Shown here: positions 11,331-24,900 of the stretch, piece by piece
Layout: each line of letters begins with the position of its first letter
Numbering within the stretch: the first letter of the stretch is position 1
DNA from: Ananas comosus
Lineage: Eukaryota > Streptophyta > Magnoliopsida > Poales > Bromeliaceae
Direction: 5' to 3'
DNA length: 64,000 nt
Assembly: GCF_001540865.1 (NCBI RefSeq)
Contig: NC_033638.1
Span: forward strand, 5,345,849-5,409,848
The notes under the pieces: generated by a model
The model's database searches: none
What the model saw: only the letters and a program-made list of their open reading frames with translations
What the model was told of the DNA's origin: nothing
Position numbers and translations under genes: made by a program

Positions 11331-11625
11331 TCTTTTTAATTAACTCTGCTATTTTGTTAGTTGATCAAATTATCCTGCTCTTTAGTCATAATTTGCTCTT
11401 TTTAATATTTTGTTAATCAAAATAATGATTATAATAATTGTCCGTACTCGATTGTATTACTGTATAAGCACAAAAATATATAGGGACGAAGTTATATAGA
11501 GGTCCAAGGTGGCCATGGCCCCCTTCAACTTTTCAATATTTGTTTAAATACTAAAAGTCTTTATTTCTTAAATTTTTCACTTATTATGGCTATAAAGTTT
11601 TCTCCGAAGTTAGAGAGTGTTTTAC

Positions 11626-11815
11626 CATAATTTATTTTGATGCAATGCAAAAGTTATAGAAGATTCAACAAAACTGCTCAACACTCCACAAGAGTAATGA
11701 ATCATACTTAGGTAAGTTTTTGGCATAATTTATTTTGATGCAAAAGTTATAGAAGATTCAACAAAACTGCTCAACACTCTACAAGAGTAATAAATCATAC
11801 TTAGGTAAGTTTCAG
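11626..11815. repeat. Direct tandem duplication, about 95-bp unit
   Basis: The block from CATAATTTATTTTGATG to ACTTAGGTAAGTTT is repeated in direct orientation, with a few substitutions and a 5-base length difference. The rest of 11331-12200 is AT-rich non-coding sequence without recognisable genes. Confidence 0.8.
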
Positions 11816-11955
11816 CAGATTGATCATATACTATTTAAATAAATTTTTAACAAAATTATGGCAACGCTTATATTTTTTTTCCTTTTTATATATATTTTCA
11901 GAATGTTTTTGGATCTTGAATAAAAAGTTAGTATTTAATCAACTTTTTACTAAGC

Positions 11956-12190
11956 TGCCACGAAGCGTGGCGCGGGTCCTATATTATATATAATATAGAT
12001 ATATGAATGTATAACTCTCATATCTTTTGCCATTTCTTTTTTCTATGCCTCTCTTTGTTTCTTTCTTCATTTCCTCACTGTATTTTTTTTTGTATATGTA
12101 TAATTTCAGACTATTATCAATAATCAATAATAATAAAAAAATTATTTCGATAATATCTATCCGCTGCATTACGCGGGTAACTACACTAAT
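11956..12190. other. Two short GC-rich hairpins, possible Helitron-type termini
   Basis: A near-perfect hairpin (GCCACGAAGCGTGGC) near 11956 and a second GC-rich inverted repeat (CCGC...GCGG) near 12163, followed by GGTAACTACACTAAT, stand out in an otherwise AT-rich stretch. A hairpin, a spacer of about 10 bases and CTAA before T resembles a Helitron 3' end. No 5' end or coding region is found, so this is only a candidate. Confidence 0.25.
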
Positions 12191-12199
12191 ATGCATTAT

Positions 12200-12954
12200 T
12201 TGATAAAACTATGTGTCTATTAACTAAGCTAAAACATACGATTATACTAAAACATACGCCCGCCATGTAATTTTCGGCAACTTGCATTTGACCGCAGAGA
12301 TGGTTTCATCTATTAATATCGACGTCAGCTCTCATCAGTTGCTACGCAATATCTACGTGCGAGTTTTCTTACCTCTCTCGAGATATAGAATGGCGTAAAT
12401 GCTGATGGTCGGTTCTGTTCTGATATTGATGTGAAAATTTTCTCATCCTATTGTCTAAATAACGCGCTATTGCTTCCTATAACTCACCTTATGTATTTGT
12501 TTAAAAAATTCGTAAAACTATAACTTATTAATATTTTTTTATTATCGACGTGCCGTATCTCATGCTTCACTATACTAGTTACCATATATTATTATTATTA
12601 TTTTTATTTTTGTATTAATTGTCCAACGCGAGATCGCCACCGCCCAATGGCGACCCTAAGGACGTCAGCGGCCACGATGACGCATCAGCCCCAGAAAGCC
12701 AAATGAGGCAGCGCCGCACCCGTTCGTAACCGAACTCAGGACTCGTATTAGAGTGTGTCCGTAGGGGGGGCAGAGAGAAAACGCAGAGCACCGCAGGCCG
12801 ATTCAATCCACCCATACTCTATACTCTATAGCAACAGCCAGGGCGAGTCATTTTCGTCCAACTCTCTCCTCTCGCGATCGACAGCCCCATCTCCTCCGTT
12901 GCGAAAGCCGTGTACGGATCGAAGAAACCCTAGATCTGGGATCGGGATCTGCCG
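12200..12954 (+). promoter_or_regulatory. 5' flank and 5' UTR of SEC31
   Basis: Base composition changes from AT-rich to GC-rich near 12625. The last 150 bp before the ATG are pyrimidine-rich (CTCTCTCCTCTCGCGATCG), typical of plant core promoters and leaders. A possible TATA-type stretch (ACTCTATACTCTATAG) lies near 12817-12832; the transcription start cannot be fixed from sequence. The start context GCCGATGGCG is strong. Confidence 0.5.
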
Positions 12955-15900
12955 ATGGCGTGCATCAAGAGCGCACAGCGGTCGGCGCTGGCGGCGTTCG
13001 CGCCGGACGCGCCGTACCTGGCGGCGGGCACGATGGCGGGGGCGGTCGATCTGTCCTTCAGCTCCTCCGCCAACCTCGAGATCTTCAAGCTCGACTTCCA
13101 GTCCGACGCCCTCGATCTCCCCCTCGTCGCCTCCTGCCCCAGCGCCGAGCGCTTCAACCGCCTCTCCTGGTCCAAGCCCGCCGCCTCCGCCGACTACTCC
13201 CTCGGCCTCGTCGCCGGCGGCCTCGGCGACGGCAGCATCGGCCTCTGGAATCCGCTCAAGCTTATCAGGTACTTTCTGACCCACCGCCTGTAGGTCACTA
13301 CCGCCGCCGGATATGACGCCAGGTTTCGCAGTTCCGACGGATCGATCTACTCGATCTGTTGCAGAACATCGGTTGTAACTGAGATCTGAGTTTTCTGCCC
13401 GCAAATTATGATGTTTCTTGATGCACTGATATTCGGTGATCTTAAAAAGGTACAATTCATTTGCAGTTCACAGGATCAAGAAGGTGCTTTTGTCGCACGG
13501 CTGGAGAAGCACACCGGACCGGTAGCGACGATACCCATCGAATCAGATGACTGTGTGCTAAGTCAGTTTAGTTTTGGTCTTCCTTTATGCGTTTTATTGG
13601 GGTTCTGCAGGTGAGGGGTTTGGAGTTCAGCGTGCTTTCGCCGAACTTGCTCGCCTCGGGGGCTGATGAAGGGGAGCTTTGCATCTGGGATCTGGCAAAT
13701 CCTCCTGAACCAAATCTCTTTCCTTCCCTCAAGGTATGTTTACGAGTAATTTGCATGATCTAGCACTCAGTAATCGACATACGTGGTTGTCAATAGCAAG
13801 TGTACGCTCACATGTAAGAATTGTTCAGTTCTTAGTGCCTTTGTATACAACTTAAGCATGGCGTGGCTCATAACTGGGAAATCTGATGGGCATGTGAACA
13901 AGGCATCTGCCAACATGAGCTAAGAATTAACCACAAAACTCTAAGGAAACTTTGCCATTTTTAACTTGTAATTAATATATATTAGCGATTAGCGATTCTT
14001 CTTTGTATTTCCCAACACAAATGCTAGATCTGATCTGCACTGTAAAAGCTAGTGCGTGGGACAGCAAGGGCTCTTTAATTGAGGTGTACTTTAGAGTGTG
14101 TACTCCACCACTAATATCTTCGGCTGTGAAATTAGCAATTAATAAAACAACTCTAATAAGGTTCGAAAAATAGTCAAGTTATAAATAATTTTACAACAAT
14201 GTTTTATTATCTGATCTGTTATCGGTGACTACTGAGTTACTTGTCGAAGCACACTGGTGTGTTAGTAGGCTGCTCATACATTCAGTACAAACCTATTCAT
14301 GTGTTTTGATTCATTGGCATGTGGCATTCCATCATGAAAAGTGTGTGCATAGCTGACAAGTGCTGTTGTACCCATCATCATTGCAAAATTTTGATTAATG
14401 CAAGACTATTGTCTATTGATCACTGTATGTGTAGATAAACTCTTCGTCTCTGTGCATGATTTGCTTTGTCTGTTTTATCATTTATTGATGGATAATCTTA
14501 TTTATCAAAATTCATATTTTGGGAAATTTTCTTTAGGTAGTTATTTTTTTTTAATCTTGGGTTTTTTTTTTATGCAGAGTGTTGGCTCCGGTTCTCAGAC
14601 GGAAGTCTCTTTTGTATCTTGGAATCCCAAGTTCCAGCACATACTTGCATCCACTTCTTACAATGGGATGACTGGTGAGGGATGCCTTTCCTTTTTTAAT
14701 CATCCTTTTCTGTCTCCTCATATTCTCATTCAGATGAAGAGGCGTCTTTTACAATATTTCTTCCCTCTTTCAATTCTTTGAATTTGAATTTGCAGTTGTT
14801 TGGGATTTAAGACAACAGAAACCTGTGACGAGGCAAGTTCTATGCTTACTGTGTACACTGTTTTTGTTACTTTCATTTAAGTCCTTAATGCTGATGACTA
14901 ATGTTGAGCTATTTTCTGTCTACCAGCTTTTCAGACTCGAATAGAAGGAGATGTTCTGTTCTGCAATGGAATCCTGATATTTCCACACAACTAATTATTG
15001 CATCTGATGATGACAGTTCGCCTTCTCTAAGAGTAATGCTTCGTGCCTTCTTTGAGAGTAGTGCTTCATAGTTTTTCATCCTTTAATATTCTCGCTGTAC
15101 AAGATCTTCATCTGCAATTTGTCAACATTAACATTTTTACTAAAAACTTTAATGGCTCAGTTGTTTGCTTTCTTTTGAGCAATGATAACTATAATTTTTT
15201 GAAATAATTAAACCGGGATATGTGGGCCAGTTTACTATTTGAGGGCTTTGGAAATTCCAATTGAACCTTTAGCAAAGGATTAGTCATTTAATGTCTACAG
15301 TTATCGCTAAGTTGATTACTTTCATCTGTTATCACAGGTTTGGGATGTTAGGAAAACAATATCACCTTTAAGAGAATTTGTGGGCCATACAAAAGGTTTG
15401 TTTTCTAAACACTCTTACTTATAATGGGTGGATGGCAACTGTTTTTGCTTTTCAGCCGCTTTTGGTGGATGTGAGGTTTAATATGTTCTGAACTTGCTAG
15501 TCGCTAGTCGCTACTAACATGACCTTTTCTGACCATTCTTTCATTTGGGAACATGTACATATTTTGTGCTTGTTGCCTGTTGTACTCTCACCGCCTCACT
15601 AGAATACACATATTTGAAAAGAATTTTAACTTGTGTTCGAGTAAATTTTGGCCATTCTTAGACTGAAAATCCCTATGAAAAATCCCTATGAGAAACAATC
15701 ACCACAAGCCTGCTGTATTATGTTGCAATCGAAGTTGCAAAGGCAAGAACTTAAAAGTGAATTCAGCAATATTAGTAGAAGAATTAATAAATTCAAGCTT
15801 TTATCGATAAATTTAATTATCGTCTTTGGGCTACAAGATAAATTCACAAATGCTTTTCTTTAATTCAAATTCAGGCTAATATTGATGCCGTGTTAGCACA

Positions 15901-18900
15901 AGTAAATCAAGTACCAGGTCAAGTGATAGGTTCGGGAGGACAAATGCAGGAATAAGGTGATACATTGTTTAGGACTTAGATCTAAGTATCGCTTTTTCAT
16001 TGTTTGGACATTACATAGAGTTAGTTTTATGGGTTAGCAAATCTTACCCAAAGCTTAAGGTTTAGAAGCTGGTAAATTGAAGCAGTCTTTAAGAGCCTGC
16101 TTCTTCGTTGAGTGTTGAAGGAAATTCACTGTATTTCCTAGGACAGTAGCAAATTGCGTGAGAAACTTACTTGTTGAAGGCAAAACTTGTTGAAGGCAAG
16201 GATCAAAGTGCCGCCCCGTGCCGTACGGCACGGGGCGTGCCTGCACGAGGCAGAGCGACTCGACGCAGTGTGCCGAAGCACAGTGCGCCGAAGCACAGTG
16301 CCGTGCCGGCACAACTGGTTCCTTTTTTTTGCTTTTTTTTGTTTTTTATTTTTTTTCTTTTTGTTTTATTTTTTTGGGTATCCGAAGCATTCTGGGTACC
16401 CCATACTCCCCCCAAAGACATTGCAAATCGAAGATCTACTTGTTAGGCAAGTCAAAAATATTATAATTTAATTTTTCTTGTTTATCAATATACGAGCAAA
16501 TTTTTAATTTACATATTCGATCCATACCGCGGGGGACTTTGCCCCTCGCACCGCCCTCGGATGTTGGTGGTGAGTTATGAGCTCGGGCCGTCCGTTTCCA
16601 CCACAGACATTTATTTTTTCTTTACAAATTATTTTATCAAAATTGGTCACACCACGAAACTTTTGCCAAATTAGAGGAGCAAAATTGAACTCAATAAACA
16701 AATTTTGAGGCACATCAAATATAAAATTTTATTTTTGCTTTAGAAGATTGAAAAGTACTGATAAAATTAAAAGTTAAATTAAATCAATTGATACTTAAAT
16801 TTATTTAATTTATTTGTCATATAATTTATCGCTTAATTTTTTTGATAGATCTACTCATTTTTTGAAATATTTAATTTAAAAATATTTTTTTCAAATACTT
16901 TTTAAAATAATTTTTAAAGTAATATTAAAAATTATTTTTTTGTATTTTATAAAAGAAAGACTGTAATATTGTCAAAAGAAAGAAAGAAAAAAAATGTCTT
17001 TGTATTTTAAAAATTCTAACCTATAAAAATTTTTATTCTGCATCAGGTATAGTTGTATTTTACATACAAAAAAGGTTATAAATATGTTAATTGATGAGTA
17101 TAATATGCTATACATAGCAAATATTCATAATTCTTTGATTAAATCTTTCAAAATAACATTATAAGAGCTTATTGGAATAAAAAAAACTGAAATAAGTTCG
17201 TGCCAAAGCGTGCTAGTCGGAGGTCATGTGTATCCATCGGCACGCAAGCGTATCATATGTCGGTACGGAAGTGTGTCGGTGCCGTATCGTGCCAGGCAGA
17301 CAGCGGCACGCTCCCTTGCCACGACACTTTAAACCTTGGTTGAAGGTATTGAATCAAAATTAAAATGGAAGCTATAAGGTGTGAAGATAATGATAGGGAG
17401 AAAGTACAACATTGGACTTATCGAGCTAGCTTTATAGGATAAAGCTGGAAAATATCTACCTTTCCTATTTCTAGATAATTGGAAATTCATCATTAAGCAG
17501 CATAGTGTTACCTTTTTGACACTCTTGTTGATGCTGCTGGTAGATTATGTAATGTTGAGAAAAGATAAAGTGTGTATAATTATGTTTGCCGAAGCAAATT
17601 GTAATGAATGAAGTGATTGGGTTGGAAAATATCCCTGGTGACGTAAAATCATTGGCTGCTTTGGTAAGAATTGTTTAGGAAAATAGAAGGGTTTATATGA
17701 TTGAGTATAGTTGATTTAAGTCTAAAACATATAGTTTAACCTTCCCAAGAGTCATTTAAGTTAAATGACTAACTCATAAATGACAACTCAACCCTACTTT
17801 TTCGTTAAGGGCATATTTGGTTGGCCGAAAGTGAAGCACCGAACGTAGCACTTTTGAAAAGTGACATGTTATTGGTTGTTTGATTTGCGGGAGTGAATAT
17901 GAAAGTCATTTTACAAAAGTGGGCCGATAAAGTGAATTATAACTAAATTTTACTTTTTTGACTTCGGCTCAAAAAATTTGGAAGTCATCGAAAATGGAGA
18001 GTTTAGCTAAGAGGGTATATTTGGTCTTAACTTTAATCTTTAAATTTATTTTTAAAGTCGAATTTCACTTTAAATTTGAATTAAAATCATGATCACATTC
18101 TGAATTTTATTTGTAAATTCAAATTCAACAAAAAATTTTAAAATTCAAATTTGTGACTTTATATTTAAATTTTTATTTTTATTTAAATTTGAATTCTAGA
18201 ATTTAAATTTAGATCACATTCTGAATTTTGTTTGTAAATTCAAATTCAACATAAAATTTTTAAATTCAAATTTGTGACTTTATATTTAAATTTAAAATTT
18301 AAAATCTTTATTTTCATTTAAANGTGACTTTATATTTAAATTTAAATATTTAAATATTTATTTTTATTTAAATTTGAATTCTAGAATTTAAATTTAAATT
18401 TTATTCAAATTATTTTTAGCTAAGAACTTCAATTGAACTTTGAATTCAAATTGATCTAACTATAAATTCAAATTATTGACTAAAATTTGAATTTAAAATT
18501 TGTATTTTTAAGTCGTAATTCAAATTCAAATTCAAATGTGCTATTTATATTTAATTTCAATAATGAGTTTCAATTTGAACTTTAAATTCGAATTATGAAT
18601 TCAAATGTTCAGTTTGAATTGTGAATTAAACTCAAATTTTAATTTTAATTTAAATATTAATTCAAATTGTGAATTCATATTTGAATTCAAAATTTTGAGA
18701 TTAAAAAGTAAATTAAAATAAGATTCAAATTATAAATTTAAATTATGAATTCAAATTTGAATAAATGTTCTAATTTATATGTTGAACTTTTATTTTAGAA
18801 TTTAATTTCAGTTATGAGTTTTTACTTAAACTTTAAATTCAAATTATAAATTTAATTTGTCTTAAATTTTAATTGTAAATTTAACTCAGTTTAAGTTTAA

Positions 18901-21900
18901 ATTTAAATTTTAAAATAGAAATTTTGAATTCTAATTTAAAATTTTTAATTTAAATTACGAGTATAAGTTGTTTGTTTATATTTTCACCTTTTTAAATATA
19001 ATTAAAGAATTAAAATTACAAAACTATAGTTTTCATGTTTCACTTTATGGCCAACCAAACAATCGAACTGAAAAGTCACTTTTGTAAACATTGTTTTTGC
19101 AAAAGTGACTTTTTTCACTTTTGCCACTTTCAGACAACCAAACATGCCCTAAGTTAAAGTTCTTAACTCCGATCTTAGCTTAGTTTATAAATTGACTTGT
19201 TAAATTAGCTTGAGCTGGATTTGATTTAGGGGAAGTTCTACCTAGAAGGTCTTTTGTGAGCAGATACCTAGAAGGCCCTTAGTGAGCATCTGTTTGTATC
19301 CTCAAAGAGTCTATGTTTTATCATCTTATAATCCTCCACTCCTGATTTATTACCATTTGTTTCATGAAACCATAAAACTACCTGCTTTCTATGTCAATGT
19401 GTCCATTCTTCACTTATGAGCAATTTTCAAAAATGCATTATGTGGTATCCATGTGGTTATCTACCGCATATCGCACATGCAGTTATCCACCGCATAGCAC
19501 ATATGCGGTAGATATGCGAACGTATATGCTGTCCAGCTATGAAAATATTTAAAAAATATTTATAGGTATTAAAGATATATGTAAATGCTTCCTAACAAAG
19601 CTAAATAGCTATAGTAATAATTCAGAATTCACAAACTAAAATAATTAATTTCAAGTGAAGGACCTCAAATGCACACATGTATCACTCAACTAACAATTAT
19701 CAATTTACTCTTAATTATCAAATAGAGAAATAAATAGAATTTCGATGGAAAATCATAAAAAATGTCAAACTAAAAATCAATGTTCTAAAAAGAAGTATGC
19801 TAAACGGCTACGAATATTATAATTTTTCAATAAATTATCATTCCCATCATATAACAGGCCAGTGTTTGAAAAGGCGCGCCTGAGGCGCGCGCCTCAGAGC
19901 CTAGGCGCGAGGCGCGGGCCTCCGCGCCTCAGCAATAGCGAGGCGAGGCGCTATTGTTGAGGCACGCGCCTCAGGCGAGGCGCGAGCCGCACATAAGGCT
20001 CACGCCTCGGCATATTTAATATTTTTTGAATTTTGGATTAAAGTTTTTGGGTTATTGGGTTTCAGATATAAATTTTATGTTTTAGCCCGATAAGATTAGT
20101 AAAAGAATCTAAAAGAAACCTAAAAAAACCCTAATGAAATCAATCTATCGCCCTCTCCTCCTACCACTCTCTCCTTTTACCGCCCTCTTCTCCTTCTTGA
20201 AGCCAAATGAAAACATTGGCACCACAATCACTTTTAAGTTGAAAGTCGAAATATATTTTTTTTAACTTGAGAACCTATGTGCATGTGTTTTCTTTGCTTT
20301 TTTATAGTTATTTTAGTTTTGTATAGTTATTTTGGAGTTTTTTAACGTAGAATATCAAATTAAATTACTGTGCGTCTCGCCTTCTTGAGGCGCGCGTCTC
20401 GCAGTGCGCCTCGCGCCTAGGCTCCAGGAGAGTCTTGCGCCTTTTTGCGCCTCGCGCCTTTTCAAACACTGTAACAGGCTAACACTTAAGAAAAATCTAG
20501 TATAATAATATCTAACAACTACAAAATTATTCACCAATATTTATAAACATAACTATTAGATATATTAGGAATAACACCTATTAAAATCAGAAGAGATAGT
20601 TAGGTTATATTTATATTAAGATAATTGCATTTATATGCATTATTATTAATTAAATCATGTTAAAATAGTCATATGTATATGTGTAATTATTAATCATACT
20701 CAACACTATATTTCAATCCCAAGGAAAAAAAAGTTACTGCATATCAGTGATAAGCGCGTGACATTGCCTAGGCACGCGCCTAGAGCTGGGAGCAAGGCGC
20801 GCTCAATGGATTTGGATCTAGATGTATATGAATCCTGCCGGGTTTGGATCTAGATGTATATGGCTCTAATGGATTTGGATCCATATATTTATTGGTCTAA
20901 TGTGTTTAAACAACTAAGAAAAATCAAAACCCTAAACTAATATGATCTGAAACCTTAAAATTGCTCATCTCCGCTGCATCTCGCTCTCTTCGCTCCCTGC
21001 TTCCTGCCGCTCTCTATCTTGCATCTCTGCTCTTCCATTCTCCCCCTTCTGCTTCTTCCCTCACCTCGGATCTGAAACCCTTAAATTTTTATGCATGTTC
21101 CTTTTTTATGATCTTGTGCTTATAAGTATATGTTTTTGACATCAAAGTTTCCTATATGTTTGTGAATTACTAGTTATCTTTATGCTAGTCTTTTTTTGGA
21201 GACAAAAAGGTATTTTGTTCTTTACTTTTACGTGTGTTATTTTGTTTTTTAACATTATCATATATGTTGTTTGGTTTCTATTCTTCTCTTCATCTTTTCC
21301 TTCCGAAAACATGATTATTTGGTTAGTTATAGAATTTTTGTTGTGATAATATGGTGTTAAAGAGTATTTAGTACCACTTAATTATTGTTAGTATAGTAAA
21401 GAGCTTCTTGTTTATTTCAATATTTAATGGAAGTGAGCGACTTACCTCTCTAAGGCGCGCACCTGCGCCTTTCGCCTGGCTCTAACAGCCCCTTGCGCCT
21501 AGTTGCGCTTTGGGCTTTTCTAAGTACTGCCGCATATGTGGCCGCTGTTGCAGCCGCATATGGGTTGCATATGTGGTCCGACCGCATATTGCAGCACATA
21601 CTACATATGCGGTGCCATTTATGGTCCAAACTGCATATGCAGTCGCATATGCAGCTGCATAGCCCGCTTTTTAGAACATTACTTATGTGTAGAATCTGTT
21701 AGTGGATGGATGGTACCTTCATCTTTGTTCTCTGATGGCCTACCTCGCACCACCGAAGGGTGTGGTGTTTTTTTTTTAATGAAGTGTTGTTTGATATATT
21801 AAATCCACTCAATTGCTGCTCTCTGTAGCCAGAATAAAAGCTGCAATTTGGATCTACTACTTTCTTAGTTTAGACTCCCATTTCGACTTCCCGCCAGAGT

Positions 21901-24900
21901 AGAAACTCTAGAATTCTCTGTTTGCCGAACCATCCACTAGGATGGTTGTAGTTGAAAGCGGAAGCAAATGCTTGGCAAAAGTGGCATCAACTCTTTATAT
22001 ACCTTATGTTTATGGACGGCTTTTCCTTTAAAATGTTGCTTTCCTTTCTTGATAGCTACTGTAAGCTATTTGGATGCTTTCATACTTTTTCCCCAATTAT
22101 CTAATTGTACATGCCTGTCAACTTCTATGCCTGAAGATCTTACACTTGTATTGTTTTTTTCTGTTCTTGTTTTAACCAGGTGTGATTGCCATGTCATGGT
22201 GCCCTTATGACAGTTCATTTTTGCTTACATGTGCTAAGGACAACAGAACTATTTGCTGGGATACAGTAAATGGGGAGGTATGAAAACAATAGCTGAAGTG
22301 AAGTTCTTTTCTAATAGACTTACTATGTAATTGTTGAGGATACTATATAGTTTGATTCTAAAAATAGATCTGACATCTTTGTTTCTTGTTTGTTGTTTCT
22401 CAGATTGTATCTGAACTGCCAGCAAGCACCAACTGGAATTTTGATGTTCACTGGTACCCAAAAATACCAGGAGTCATATCAGCGTCTTCCTTTGATGTGA
22501 AAATCGGGATTTACAATATTGAGGTAATAATCAGTTCCATATTTTCACTTGTGAGGTATAATGTTATTACAAGATTGAAATAATAGTTTTAGTCGCATGT
22601 ATATCTGACTTTTGCTTTTGTGATAGGCTGCATTGAGAGATTTCCATAGATCAATGTTTATGAATTGCTTTCTTTATCACAGTTGCTATCTTTTGGGTAC
22701 TTGTTTGTCAAGACCTTCCTTGCAATATGACAAACTGATCGTGTCTGTATTGTAGAGTTGAATTGATCTCTTTGTGATTGCCCACACTGTTAGTTGATTT
22801 TTTTTCCATAGCCAATGTGAAACTGTGTTGGAAAAGCTTCTTCGAAAGTTGTATTGTCAGCAGGGATTGTCGTGCCATCAAGCACAAAGTGTGCCTTCTG
22901 CACGGCATGTCGGCACAGCACAGCACCTGCACGCCTTGGCAGGCCCGTGCAAACTGGCACGGTGATCCTTGATTGTCAATTAGATGAAGTTGTTAATTAT
23001 CTTATTCAATGCTAGTAAAGTTCTTGAAGTACATTTCAAGGTATTTTGACTTACAAAACTGGCACGTAGATAAGATTCTTGTAACAGGAATCTAAAATAT
23101 TATTTGTTCAAACAAATACGACACTTTTTGATAAACTATCTACTGGGAGAAAAATTGGAAGACGCTTGTTCAAAATGGATATATATTATTTTTGAGAACT
23201 GATGTAGAGCATATCAGGACTTCTTTTAATTTTAAGTTGAACTGCAACAGTAGTCTAGTATATTTTCAGTAATGACACTACCTTCGGTTATAAAAAACTT
23301 AGGCCTTGTTTGACTGTGAGTAGTTGTTCAGCGATGTATGAGAGGAGCTGTTGAAGAAGCATCAGCTAAATGCTTTTTGAATGCAGACAATTAAGACCAT
23401 TCCGGTTTTAGTGGAACTTCATGATGATTGGTAAACAAATACACAGCATAACAAGGTGACAACAAACACAAACTTCATCCTTGAGGAACTTTTATGGGCC
23501 CAAGCAACAACAAACACAAACTCACTTCATTCTTGAGGAACTTTTATGAGCCCAAGGCAACAACAAACACAAACTCACTTTATCCTTGATGAACTTAAAG
23601 ATATAGAACTCCGAAAGGGACTTTCTCTTAGTAAGTGAGAATCAACGAAGTCAAGGTCACAGTTAGCCTAAATAGCATTTTATTTATTTGTTTCCATAAA
23701 ATTCTTCTTTAAACATAATCATCTTATTTGATTTAAGTTGTCCCTGTGTAATTCTTTCATAGATGCAGGAAGTATGTGTATGATGGCAGTCTTAGAGCCA
23801 CCGTGAGCTTACTAATTTGTGTTATTTTAAGCTAAGCTTGCACTTTTGTTGCGTCATAATTTTGCATAAAATACTAGCATTTGGAGCTTTTGTTTATGTT
23901 ATTGACGGTTTTGCTGTTCTCACTATTTTTTTGGCCATATTTTTTTTGTGTTACAGGCTTGCAGCCAATATACAGCTGGAGAGGGAGGCTTTAGTGCTCC
24001 AGGTAGTTTGCCATGCTGACTATATTTCATTGGTTGCTTTTGGTTCTATTTGCTTCGTGAACTAAGATTTTTCTGCTGTCCTCTTATTACTTATTTTTTA
24101 AGAAAAAAAGTAACAAGCTTGTGTTATAGATCACTTTGATGCCCAAATTGAGTCATGGATTTGTGATTGTTGGACGGGGTCCACGCAATAATGAATCTGA
24201 GTTTTGACCTCCTGGCTGACTATATACAAGCAGAGAGATTTAAAGTTGTAGTCGATGCTTTATCTAGACAGGTTTGCAAATGGAGGACAAATTCAGTATA
24301 AGAAAGTTAGCTGGCATTAATTCATTTATACACAATTTCTAATTGAGATACCTTTATGGGCCTACCGAATTCTTTTTTTTTTTTTGAGCCCTTTAGTCTA
24401 ATTAGATATGTTTTCTTTTTTTCTTATTTGATAATTTTTACTTCTATTTGCTCTCTTAGTCTTCAAGTTTCTAAATACAATCTTTTACTTCTTAGATATC
24501 TATTACATTATACTCGATGAGTTGATATTCTAGAAGGTAGTTTTTCAAATCTTGTGAGAGGTCTAAAGTAACCTGAATGTGATGACGTTATCGTCTTATT
24601 CATTGGAAAACATTAGCATCTGTGTTGAGAGCCTAGTGTTTAATCATTGCCAGGTAACAATAGCTTGTAGTTCATTCTAGTGCTACATCAGTTTTGGTAC
24701 TGCATCGAAGATCCTATAAGAATCTAGTCTCTTTTCTAATAGATCACAGAAGGTAGTAGAGCAGTTCAGTGGACCAGAAGCAACAATTGATTGCTTGTCC
24801 GTATCACCCTGGCATATAGCCACTTCATCAACTATGATGGTAATTCGATGTATTTGAACTTTGAAGGACATTTCATCTATAAAATTTATACATGCACTGC

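Noticed and set aside
11956..12190. A complete Helitron
   Set aside because: Hairpins near the ends look suggestive, but no TC 5' end, no RepHel sequence and no second copy could be identified, so it is kept only as a weak candidate.
12755..13455. Several overlapping frames around SEC31 exon 1 on both strands
   Set aside because: They are GC-driven shadows. Only the frame from 12955 matches SEC31 and splices in phase.
23458..23597. Regular repeats considered as a CRISPR-like array
   Set aside because: There are only three units, the whole unit is repeated with no unique spacers, and it lies in a plant nuclear intron.
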